Positions 10,411-19,961 of a stretch of DNA of 36,491 nt are shown one piece after another. A program made the position numbers and the translations under genes. How positions within the stretch are numbered: the stretch's first letter is position 1; the number at the start of each line of letters is the position of its first letter. The notes under the pieces are model-generated. The model had not been told where the DNA came from. It did not search any database and saw only the letters and a program-made list of their open reading frames with translations. The DNA is from Sedimenticola sp. (lineage in GTDB: Bacteria; Pseudomonadota; Gammaproteobacteria; Chromatiales; Chromatiaceae), in NCBI GenBank assembly GCA_027026755.1, contig JALVNE010000181.1, forward strand, positions 1 to 36,491, written 5' to 3'.

Positions 10411-11180
10411 AACCCCTCTACATCGAAAACCGCAACAAACCCCGCGTGCATCTGGAAGACCCGGCCTTGGTGGTTCAGCGCGAAAACGAAGCTGAGCGTC
10501 TCTTCCCTCTCAACCGTATCGGGCGGGTCATCAGCCACGAAAAGGTACGCTGGACCCAGGCCAGCCTCCTCGCCTTGGCCAAGCATGGCATACCGCTGAT
10601 TTTTCATGACAACCGCGGCAAAATCATCGCGCGGCTGTTGGGCTTAAGCGGCGAACCCGGGTCTCTGGTACGCCAGCTGGAAGAAACCCTGACCCTCCCC
10701 TATGGCCCTGAACGCTATATAGACTGGTACAGACACAACGAACGACGGATACTGTTAGAACTGAGGTCGGCCCACCCCTGGCTGGCGATCCCCCTGAACG
10801 ACCCCGACCGGCTTCATAGCGTGATACTGAAAATGCTCCGCGAGAAAATGGCCCGAAATGCTGCCACCATGAGTCGGAACTACATCGAAAATCGGGTTCA
10901 TGCCTGGGTGAGCCAGCATCTGGGCGTACTGGGAATAGACGCCTCTACCCCCCACCTGCTGGGTGGCGTGATCGACCTGCCCCGCGACCTGTCCCGCTTG
11001 CTCCAATGGCATTTCATGGTGAGCTGGGTAGAATGGGTCTCGGCGCGACAAATTCAAGGGCTTGCGGTGAGCCGAAAAGTAACGGAGCACTTTCATCGCC
11101 TGGAAACCGACCTCGAACGACAAGGCCGCCAACTGCTCAATCATCTGCATCTTTGGGCCTCCAACCCGGAATGGCGATGA
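10407..11180 (+). CDS. Cas1-like protein lacking the catalytic residues
   Basis: 257 residues. The first half looks like a Cas1 N-terminal domain: strands around LYIENRNKPRVHL, ALVVQREN, RLFPLNRIGRVIS, then LLALAKHGIPLIFHDNRGKI, which parallels LAHLAEKGIVIAILS of the neighbouring Cas1. In the helical half, the place of the catalytic Glu motif reads MARNAATMSRNYIEN with no EG. The place of the His...Asp-x-x-Glu motif reads LLGGVIDLPRDLSRLL, without the His. It is about 60 residues shorter than Cas1. I infer a structural, non-catalytic partner. It is coupled to cas1 by a 4-bp overlap and to the second cas2 by a 4-bp gap. I know of no characterised function for such a protein. Confidence 0.8.
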   Translation: MKPLYIENRNKPRVHLEDPALVVQRENEAERLFPLNRIGRVISHEKVRWTQASLLALAKHGIPLIFHDNRGKIIARLLGLSGEPGSLVRQLEETLTLPYGPERYIDWYRHNERRILLELRSAHPWLAIPLNDPDRLHSVILKMLREKMARNAATMSRNYIENRVHAWVSQHLGVLGIDASTPHLLGGVIDLPRDLSRLLQWHFMVSWVEWVSARQIQGLAVSRKVTEHFHRLETDLERQGRQLLNHLHLWASNPEWR

Positions 11181-11184
11181 ATCG

Positions 11185-11514
11185 ATGAATCAGTATCTGG
11201 TATGTTACGATATTGCCGACCCCAGGCGGCTGCAGAGAGTACATCGTATCTGCAAACATCATGGGATCGCGCTCCAGTACTCCGTATTCCTGTTCGAGGG
11301 CAATCGCGCCCGCGTCGATGCACTGATCGCCAAACTCAAAGAAGTAATCCACGAAGTAGAAGACGACATTCGCATCTACCCCCTGAAAAACGGTGCCAAT
11401 GGAATCATGATAGGCGTATCCCCCCTGCCTGGAGACGCCTGGCTGATTGTTGAAGATGAACGATTTGATATACTCGTTTACGGAAAAGACACCCCAGATG
11501 AACCGCCGATATGA
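11185..11514 (+). CDS. cas2: Cas2 (second, diverged copy)
   Basis: 109 residues starting at 11185, four bases after the Cas1-like stop. MNQYLVCYDIADPRRLQRVHRICKHHG is a standard Cas2 opening with the YDI Asp and arginines. QYSVFLFEGNRARVDALIAKL is the usual second strand and helix. The C-terminal tail (about residues 85-109) is longer and more acidic than in the first Cas2. The gene sits immediately before the CRISPR leader. Together with the Cas1-like gene it looks like a second Cas1/Cas2 pair in which the Cas1 partner has lost catalysis. Confidence 0.92.
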   Translation: MNQYLVCYDIADPRRLQRVHRICKHHGIALQYSVFLFEGNRARVDALIAKLKEVIHEVEDDIRIYPLKNGANGIMIGVSPLPGDAWLIVEDERFDILVYGKDTPDEPPI

Positions 11515-11592
11515 GTCAGCTTGAAAAAACTGCAAGAATTCCACAACGGTCCATGCAAGAGACTGAACAAAAAAGAATTTTTGCAGGCAGCA
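11515..11592 (+). promoter_or_regulatory. CRISPR leader
   Basis: 78 bp between the second cas2 stop and the first repeat, with A-runs (AAAAAACTG, AACAAAAAAG). The position next to the adaptation genes, and perfect repeats here against decayed repeats at the other end, mark this as the leader end. I see no strong promoter hexamers, so transcription may start within cas2 or from a weak promoter here. Confidence 0.6.
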
Positions 11593-14500
11593 GTTAGAAA
11601 TGAGACCCGACAGAAAGGGGATTAAGACATTGCTGAAATAACAACAGAGGATGGTTTGCCGTTAGAAATGAGACCCGACAGAAAGGGGATTAAGACGTTG
11701 TGAAAATAGACAGACAGTGCGTGGGTACAGTTAGAAATGAGACCCGACAGAAAGGGGATTAAGACAATTCTAGGACGGCATCATACGCCGCCCTTTCTGT
11801 TAGAAATGAGACCCGACAGAAAGGGGATTAAGACCCAAAGTTTTCCACCTTTTAATCCCCCAAATAGGTTAGAAATGAGACCCGACAGAAAGGGGATTAA
11901 GACGGTTGATGGAGTTCATGGGCATCATGCCCTGTCGTTAGAAATGAGACCCGACAGAAAGGGGATTAAGACTTTTTATGCCACAGTGTTGCATCCCTGT
12001 AACGTTAGAAATGAGACCCGACAGAAAGGGGATTAAGACTTAGATAAATTTTCATGTTTACCCCTTTTGTTGTTAGAAATGAGACCCGACAGAAAGGGGA
12101 TTAAGACGCAAGGGATATTTTCATATCTCATTTTTCAGAGTGTTAGAAATGAGACCCGACAGAAAGGGGATTAAGACGGAATAACTACAGCAATTATATA
12201 TTGCCACATAAGTTAGAAATGAGACCCGACAGAAAGGGGATTAAGACTCATTTTCAACGTCGAACAAGTCTAATACCTGTGTTAGAAATGAGACCCGACA
12301 GAAAGGGGATTAAGACAATTCTTCTGAATCGAATTCTAGAGCAGCATCATGTTAGAAATGAGACCCGACAGAAAGGGGATTAAGACTTTCGATATCAAAC
12401 AAGTCTAATACCTGCTCGATGTTAGAAATGAGACCCGACAGAAAGGGGATTAAGACTCACTATCCAACGAATCCATATTCCCTTCGTGAGTTAGAAATGA
12501 GACCCGACAGAAAGGGGATTAAGACCACAAAATTTTCTATCATGATCTTGAACATAGTTAGAAATGAGACCCGACAGAAAGGGGATTAAGACGGGGTTTA
12601 TTTGGTACTATGGGGGGATGTTTATTGTTAGAAATGAGACCCGACAGAAAGGGGATTAAGACGCTGTGCCAGCACAAATTCACGGTACTTTTTTGGTTAG
12701 AAATGAGACCCGACAGAAAGGGGATTAAGACTTTCAGGATTTTCTTTTCTTCCATTGACTTCTCGTTAGAAATGAGACCCGACAGAAAGGGGATTAAGAC
12801 AAATTGCAAGCATTAAATTTGCTTGCTCAAGGTTAGAAATGAGACCCGACAGAAAGGGGATTAAGACCTTGTAGGTGGTCAATGAAAGCCAAAATTTGTG
12901 TTAGAAATGAGACCCGACAGAAAGGGGATTAAGACAACATATCCCGTTAGTATAACGGGACTGCCCTGTTAGAAATGAGACCCGACAGAAAGGGGATTAA
13001 GACCCTAATAGGTTGAGTAGTTTCCGTATCAACGAGTTAGAAATGAGACCCGACAGAAAGGGGATTAAGACCCAACTATCTCGGCGACCCATGCTTGTCG
13101 CCGAGTTAGAAATGAGACCCGACAGAAAGGGGATTAAGACGCAGGTCGCTGGCGCAGGTGTTCGTGCCGATGGCGTTAGAAATGAGACCCGACAGAAAGG
13201 GGATTAAGACGCCATCTCGTTCGACTATATTGCTATTGCTTACGTTAGAAATGAGACCCGACAGAAAGGGGATTAAGACGTTTCAGGACCTCAGAGTAAA
13301 TGCTATTGGGGGTTAGAAATGAGACCCGACAGAAAGGGGATTAAGACTTTTCACCTGTGACTAGGTATAACCCGTTTCCTGTTAGAAATGAGACCCGACA
13401 GAAAGGGGATTAAGACATGCGGGCTGCCTCAATCCTGTGACAGCCCTCGAGTTAGAAATGAGACCCGACAGAAAGGGGATTAAGACTGGTTGCCAGCTCG
13501 GGGCCCAATCCCCTGCTGTGTTAGAAATGAGACCCGACAGAAAGGGGATTAAGACAGCTCTGGCCTGTGATGTAGCATACCCCGTTAGTTAGAAATGAGA
13601 CCCGACAGAAAGGGGATTAAGACTGAACCGCCATACAAGCGTCGCACTCATAGTAGGTTAGAAATGAGACCCGACAGAAAGGGGATTAAGACTGATGTCC
13701 TGTAGTGCACCCGCATACCGGACACTGTTAGAAATGAGACCCGACAGAAAGGGGATTAAGACCCTGAAACAAAATTTTCTACCATGATTTTATACGTTAG
13801 AAATGAGACCCGACAGAAAGGGGATTAAGACTCGTTGGCATAGAACAGCCAACATATATTTGAGTTAGAAATGAGACCCGACAGAAAGGGGATTAAGACC
13901 TGTAATCAGAGGACTATGCCGTGAACTACCGGGTTAGAAATGAGACCCGACAGAAAGGGGATTAAGACGATATAAAAGGACATAGTTATACCTTAATTAC
14001 AGTTAGAAATGAGACCCGACAGAAAGGGGATTAAGACAGTATCGTGCATCAAATTATTCCTCCCAAGGCAGTTAGAAATGAGACCCGACAGAAAGGGGAT
14101 TAAGACTGAGATTTAGGATACCCATATTAGGTATCCACCGTTAGAAATGAGACCCGACAGAAAGGGGATTAAGACCCCTTACAAGGCGCAGCTCTGCGCC
14201 TTTTAAGGTTAGAAATGAGACCCGACAGAAAGGGGATTAAGACAAAAATGAAGGGGACCAGATAATGGTCTATAAGGTTAGAAATGAGACCCGACAGAAA
14301 GGGGATTAAGACTTTCCTGAACGCGCTTTTCCTTGGTGATAGAGTTAGAAATGAGACCCGACAGAAAGGGGATTAAGACCTTTCAGGTGGTCTAGGAAAG
14401 CAAAAACTTTCTGTTAGAAATGAGACCCGACAGAAAGGGGATTAAGACGGGGTGCCAGCGGCCGTTTCCATCGGTGTAGGGCGTTAGAAATGAGACCCGA

Positions 14501-17500
14501 CAGAAAGGGGATTAAGACTCTATAACTTTACACGATTCGACCGTCGTTCCAGTTAGAAATGAGACCCGACAGAAAGGGGATTAAGACTTCCTTCCGCTGG
14601 CCATATTGGCCAGCGACAAAGTTAGAAATGAGACCCGACAGAAAGGGGATTAAGACAGTCCTCAATAGCGGCCTGTAGCATGTCACCCAAGTTAGAAATG
14701 AGACCCGACAGAAAGGGGATTAAGACTGCCACAGTGTTGCATCCCTGTAACACTGTGGCGTTAGAAATGAGACCCGACAGAAAGGGGATTAAGACAACCG
14801 CGGTTTTTCGAACCATGATTCTCCTGAAAGTTAGAAATGAGACCCGACAGAAAGGGGATTAAGACTTTTAGCAGTGACAGGACAGCTTCACGGTGCAAGT
14901 TAGAAATGAGACCCGACAGAAAGGGGATTAAGACGTCCAGGCCCTCGCGGGTGAGAGCCGTGCCCATGTTAGAAATGAGACCCGACAGAAAGGGGATTAA
15001 GACCGTGGGAGCAAGCCGGGTTAAGCGCGCTTGGCGTTAGAAATGAGACCCGACAGAAAGGGGATTAAGACTTCAATGTCTGCAATACTGGCAAATTCTG
15101 TTGTTAGAAATGAGACCCGACAGAAAGGGGATTAAGACGTTGGTCATTGGTCAATCCTCATGCATTTTGCGGTTAGAAATGAGACCCGACAGAAAGGGGA
15201 TTAAGACCTTGCCCTTTGGGTGATTACGCCAAAGGCATAGTTAGAAATGAGACCCGACAGAAAGGGGATTAAGACTTCACTTTTGTGCTCATGTTGAGTT
15301 CCTGTGGTTGTTAGAAATGAGACCCGACAGAAAGGGGATTAAGACTGAAATGTGCGTGGAATTAAGCAGGGACGCGATGTTAGAAATGAGACCCGACAGA
15401 AAGGGGATTAAGACTTTATCAGAGACGCCAGATTTACAGTCTGGTGGCAGGTTAGAAATGAGACCCGACAGAAAGGGGATTAAGACCGCTCATGGGCGCG
15501 CTCTAGATCTTGAATCGGTTAGAAATGAGACCCGACAGAAAGGGGATTAAGACTGTTTTTTGCGGGGTTCCCCTGCCGCGCGGCCGTTAGAAATGAGACC
15601 CGACAGAAAGGGGATTAAGACTGGCAAGATATGCCGCCTTGCGTTTTTCTATCTGTTAGAAATGAGACCCGACAGAAAGGGGATTAAGACTTTTATAAGC
15701 CATTATTGTACGCTCCTATAGTTAGAAATGAGACCCGACAGAAAGGGGATTAAGACTAGTGCTCGGTCAAGAGCTGGCTGGCCAGCTTGGTTAGAAATGA
15801 GACCCGACAGAAAGGGGATTAAGACCATAATCACCTTCTGGCGTTTCTCGGGAGCAAGGTTAGAAATGAGACCCGACAGAAAGGGGATTAAGACTGGTTT
15901 TTCAAACCACGTTTCTCCAGACTTGAAAGTTAGAAATGAGACCCGACAGAAAGGGGATTAAGACGAACTATCGAATCGTGGTTTTTCAAACCACGTGTTA
16001 GAAATGAGACCCGACAGAAAGGGGATTAAGACTGGTCAACAAGGAAGTATTCTTCCATTTCTATGTTAGAAATGAGACCCGACAGAAAGGGGATTAAGAC
16101 CTGTCGCACTTTAATGCTTTTGCCATTTGTTTCGTTAGAAATGAGACCCGACAGAAAGGGGATTAAGACAGTAATCTATCTTCTTTCATTGGTCCTCCCA
16201 AGTTAGAAATGAGACCCGACAGAAAGGGGATTAAGACTATGCGCTATGATAGTCGTTGATTTCATTTTCTGTTAGAAATGAGACCCGACAGAAAGGGGAT
16301 TAAGACGATGAGACGATGATCAATCAAAAAGTATTGGTGTTAGAAATGAGACCCGACAGAAAGGGGATTAAGACCTCATGTTAAGGCCATAATGACCGTG
16401 GATTGTATGTTAGAAATGAGACCCGACAGAAAGGGGATTAAGACCATCAGTTCCTTTGCCGCCTTGATAGCAGCATAAGGTTAGAAATGAGACCCGACAG
16501 AAAGGGGATTAAGACAGGTCATGGTTCGATCCTCCGGTTATTGCCCGTTAGAAATGAGACCCGACAGAAAGGGGATTAAGACCCATCTGCATACCATATT
16601 ACGCCATAGAGTTCCGTTAGAAATGAGACCCGACAGAAAGGGGATTAAGACGTTAAATCAGGGAGAATCCCTAATTCTATTGGGTTAGAAATGAGACCCG
16701 ACAGAAAGGGGATTAAGACGTATGACGCAACGTGCCTTGCAGGCAAGGGCGAGGTTAGAAATGAGACCCGACAGAAAGGGGATTAAGACCCATCCCCGGT
16801 AACCGGCAGCACGCTGCCAGACCGTTAGAAATGAGACCCGACAGAAAGGGGATTAAGACTGAAAGATGAAGGGGATGAGTATGTGATCTATGTTAGAAAT
16901 GAGACCCGACAGAAAGGGGATTAAGACTATGTTAAATTCAGTATAAAAATCAGGGATAAGTTAGAAATGAGACCCGACAGAAAGGGGATTAAGACCAGGG
17001 ACTCGAAGGTGAGTAGGTTTTTGAGGGCGTTAGAAATGAGACCCGACAGAAAGGGGATTAAGACGGCATGGAGGCCCGTTTCGTCGCTGTCTAGCGTTAG
17101 AAATGAGACCCGACAGAAAGGGGATTAAGACAGAGGATGGTTCGCTACTTGAACGAACATCTCGTTAGAAATGAGACCCGACAGAAAGGGGATTAAGACC
17201 GCCGTTGGCGCGGCTCCCCTGCTGCGCGGCTTCGTTAGAAATGAGACCCGACAGAAAGGGGATTAAGACGCTCCAAAGTCTGCAACCTGTGCAGGTATTA
17301 ACGTTAGAAATGAAACCCGACAGAAAGGGGATTAAGACTCGGAAAAGGAAATAATTTCCCCTTTTCCATCATGTTAGAAATGAGACCCGACAGAAAGGGG
17401 ATTAAGACGCAGACTGCCGGGTTATGTTTATTTAAAAATGCCGTTAGAAATGAGACCCGACAGAAAGGGGATTAAGACATCGGACAGGTCTAATACCTGC

Positions 17501-18580
17501 CCGATGTTTTCTGTTAGAAATGAGACCCGACAGAAAGGGGATTAAGACAACTGCTTCTGGTGAAATATCATTACCTAAAAAGTTAGAAATGAGACCCGAC
17601 AGAAAGGGGATTAAGACGCATCATAGCCATCGATGCTTGCGCTTGCCCGTGTTAGAAATGAGACCCGACAGAAAGGGGATTAAGACACAGCAGGGGGATA
17701 ATTTCCCCCGCTGCTTTGTGTTAGAAATGAGACCCGACAGAAAGGGGATTAAGACCGCTACCTGAACGAACAGCTCACCGGAACGGGGTTAGAAATGAGA
17801 CCCGACAGAAAGGGGATTAAGACAAAAGGTCAGGGACAGGGTAAAGGAGGCCGGGAGTTAGAAATGAGACCCGACAGAAAGGGGATTAAGACCGACGGGT
17901 AAGACTGTTCCGGACCAGCGCGACCGTTAGAAATGAGACCCGACAGAAAGGGGATTAAGACACAGGTCGGGCGCCTCTTTCTGCCCGACCTTTTCGTTAG
18001 AAATGAGACCCGACAGAAAGGGGATTAAGACTTCCTCCTGTTGATAAACCGAATCCCGGCCTCTGTTAGAAATGAGACCCGACAGAAAGGGGATTAAGAC
18101 TCAAGGCGCGCGCCCGCCTATGATTACTTGGCGTTAGAAATGAGACCCGACAGAAAGGGGATTAAGACGCTGGTCAATGCCTGGCCCATGTCCCGATAGT
18201 GGTTAGAAATGAGACCCGACAGAAAGGGGATTAAGACTGAGATGCCAGTTCAAAGCGTGCTGCGGTGCCGTTAGAAATGAGACCCGACAGAAAGGGGATT
18301 AAGACCTGGCCAGCCTTCCGAGGCTGGCCAGCCCAACCGTTAGAAATGAGACCCGACAGAAAGGGGATTAAGACTACGGGCTCCGTTTAAGCGTGCTTCC
18401 AGTGCGGATGTTAGAAATGAGACCCGACAGAAAGGGGATTAAGACGCCAGCTCGAAACGGGCTTCCGTGCCCGTTTCGTTAGAAATGAGACCCGACAGAA
18501 AGGGGATTAAGACCTTCCTCCAGCCAATCTCATTGGTGTTCAGTGTTAGAAATGAGACCCGACAGAAAGGGGATTAAGAC
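11593..18580 (+). CRISPR. CRISPR array, 102 repeats of 36 bp, type III-A
   Basis: The repeat starts GTTAGAAATGAGACCC and ends AGAAAGGGGATTAAGAC. I counted 102 full copies (first 11593-11628, last 18545-18580) and 101 spacers of about 30-36 bp. Copies are identical as far as I can see, except one at 17303-17338 with G to A at repeat position 12 (17314). The CCC and GGG blocks could pair weakly, and the last 8 bases ATTAAGAC match a type III crRNA 5' tag. Direction is +, from the leader position, the decayed far end, and spacer orientation (reverse complements of many spacers read as protein). Long frames across the array, translating the repeat as EMRPDRKGIKT or on the other strand LIPFLSGLISN, are artefacts. 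Confidence 0.99.
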
Positions 18581-18614
18581 GTTACCGCCTCCCGATGGAT
18601 GCGCGCGCCATTCA

Positions 18615-18650
18615 ATTAGAAATGAGGCCCGATACAAAGGGTGAAGTGGC
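18615..18650 (+). repeat. Degenerate terminal CRISPR repeat
   Basis: ATTAGAAATGAGGCCCGA followed by AAAGGGTGAAG aligns to the array repeat with several substitutions, keeping the CCC and GGG blocks. It follows the last perfect repeat after a normal-length 34-bp spacer (18581-18614), so it is the decayed distal end of the array. Confidence 0.85.
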
Positions 18651-18682
18651 TTTCGCGTTTATTTTGGCGAAAAGGCAAACCC

Positions 18683-18722
18683 TGTTGGGCACGTTGCTCT
18701 GCCCTCCTTTGCCCAACCTACC
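18683..18722. repeat. GTTGGGC/GCCCAAC palindromic intergenic element
   Basis: TGTTGGGCACG at the left and TTGCCCAACCTACC at the right form an 8-bp stem. This matches the general form of a repeat that is common between genes in gammaproteobacteria. Only one copy is in the window. Confidence 0.5.
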
Positions 18723-18845
18723 GGGCTTATATTTCGGGTTGGAGATCCGCCTCGACCTAAGGAGACTGACGGCAAGCCTATTGCCCTTGCGCTGCCGAAG
18801 CGCATTTGTTAAAAACGAGAAGGTCATTGGCGCCACTAACAGGTT

Positions 18846-18877
18846 GTTGAAAGAGTTCCTCCATGGACTTTTTCAAC
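18846..18877. repeat. Hairpin repeat, family C, copy 2
   Basis: GTTGAAAGAGTTCC and TGGACTTTTTCAAC form an imperfect stem around TCCA. The flanking ACGGAA also matches the copy at 4663 (CACGGAA). Confidence 0.5.
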
Positions 18878-18964
18878 TACGGAAATGGAAAATGCGGCTT
18901 TCTACTTCCCTCTTTTTTTTGTGCCGCACGCGGGCTGTTGAATAGCTCGCTATTGAGTACTTCC

Positions 18965-18999
18965 ATCAGAAACCAGACCCGACTCGAAGGGGATAAGAA
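18965..18999 (+). promoter_or_regulatory. CRISPR-repeat-like sequence carrying the cas6 RBS
   Basis: ATCAGAAACCAGACCCGAC followed by GAAGGGGATAAGA aligns with the array repeat at about 27 of 36 positions with one gap, including the AGACCCGAC and AAGGGGAT blocks. AAGGGG at 18987-18992 lies 6 bases before the cas6 ATG and is its Shine-Dalgarno. It may be a relic of an older array end or a site where Cas6 binds its own mRNA. Confidence 0.75.
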
Positions 19000-19961
19000 T
19001 GGAAAAGGACAACCCAACCAAAAACAATAATCCCCTCCTGGACCTTGGCCACTTGCCGGATTTTTACCGGCTGCGATGGAACCTGAGAATGGAACGGGAT
19101 TTCGATACCCCTTTTTTTCTTGGCTCAGCACTACGTGGGTTGCTGGGGCATGGATTGAAACGCACGGTCTGCGTGACCCGGCAGCCTAAGTGTACAAGCT
19201 GTGTTCTGCTGCAAAGCTGCCCTTACCCGGCATTTTTCGAGCCGGCGGCCATACATCCCTCTAATGCCCGGGTGCCCTATGTGCTGGCGCTGCCTTTCAT
19301 CGGGCGTCATCAGTTCAAAGCAGGTGACATCCTGCCTCTGGAGATGACCTTGCTCCCGCCCCATGACCGCCAGATTCCTTATCTGGTTCATGCCCTGGAG
19401 CGCGCCGGGAAAATGGGTATTGGACCCCAACGGGTTCCCTTTTCGGTGGCATCGGTTTCCTGCCTGGAAAAGGCTGGGGAAAACAGCTGGCTTCCTCTGT
19501 ACGAAGACGGTCGAATCCTTCGCCAGGCGCCGACGGTGAAACTGGAGCCACCTCCCCTGCCCCGCCAGGTCAGCCTGGAATGGCTCACGCCGCTGCGGCT
19601 CAAGCGTCATGGCCGCTTGGTAAGGGCTGAGGATTTCGATGGTAATCTCTTTATCGAAAGCCTGGCGTTTCGCGCCAGCGACCTGGCCGCGAGCCGTCCT
19701 GAGCGGACGCTGCTCAAGCAGATTCGTGAACAGAAGATAACAGCCCGGACGCAGATGCACTGGCGCGAGATGTCCCGTTATTCTTCACGGCAAGGCACCC
19801 GCATGCAGATCGGCGGTCTGCTGGGTCGGATGGATCTGGAATTAGCTGGCCTGGAAGCCTATTGGCCGTGGATTTGGGCGACGCAATGGCTGCATCTTGG
19901 CAAGTTCACCAGCGTTGGCCTGGGCAGGTATCGCCTGACGGCAAGCTTGCCAACCAGGTGA
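18999..19961 (+). CDS. cas6: Cas6 pre-crRNA endoribonuclease
   Basis: 320 residues. The C-terminal HLGKFTSVGLGRY (about 298-310) is the glycine-rich loop of Cas6-family RAMP proteins. A four-cysteine cluster C58-x6-C65-x2-C68-x5-C74 near the N-terminus is a probable metal site, seen in the large-Cas6 group (PF10040-like). Cas6 cleaves the array transcript within repeats, leaving an 8-base tag. The catalytic residues cannot be assigned from sequence alone; His and Lys in the first 60 residues are candidates. Its start lies on a CRISPR-repeat-like leader, which raises the possibility of self-regulation. The next gene starts about 107 bp downstream on the same strand. Confidence 0.88.
   Translation: MEKDNPTKNNNPLLDLGHLPDFYRLRWNLRMERDFDTPFFLGSALRGLLGHGLKRTVCVTRQPKCTSCVLLQSCPYPAFFEPAAIHPSNARVPYVLALPFIGRHQFKAGDILPLEMTLLPPHDRQIPYLVHALERAGKMGIGPQRVPFSVASVSCLEKAGENSWLPLYEDGRILRQAPTVKLEPPPLPRQVSLEWLTPLRLKRHGRLVRAEDFDGNLFIESLAFRASDLAASRPERTLLKQIREQKITARTQMHWREMSRYSSRQGTRMQIGGLLGRMDLELAGLEAYWPWIWATQWLHLGKFTSVGLGRYRLTASLPTR

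Larger units (their letters stand above)
18651..18964. other. Trailer region between the array and cas6
   Basis: No gene is supported. It holds a GTTGGGC...GCCCAAC palindromic element (18683-18722) and a family C hairpin (18846-18877), either of which might end or protect the pre-crRNA. A long frame crossing it from inside the array (18595-18945) has no recognisable domain and uses repeat sequence. Confidence 0.6.

Noticed and set aside
9158..11514. Reverse transcriptase linked to Cas1, as a reason for RNA-like spacers
   Set aside because: Neither Cas1-type protein has added domain length or RT motifs, and no RT gene is in the window.
12936..12967. Spacer with a tRNA D-arm look (CCCGTTAGTATAACGGG), and 13900-13932 with an anticodon-like segment
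   Set aside because: Only one arm is visible in each. The first is better described as a 7-bp palindrome, and the second does not pair as a D-stem.
16516..16546. Spacer first read as the 3' half of a tRNA (GGTTCGATCC)
   Set aside because: The reverse complement gives a clear GGAGG and ATG at normal spacing, and no tRNA stems close around the T-loop-like sequence.
11737..18945. Open frames through the CRISPR array (for example 11737-12036, 12558-12809, 15308-15550, 17520-17765, 18595-18945)
   Set aside because: They translate the repeat itself (EMRPDRKGIKT, or LIPFLSGLISN on the other strand) plus spacers. They are by-products of a repeat with few stops, not genes.
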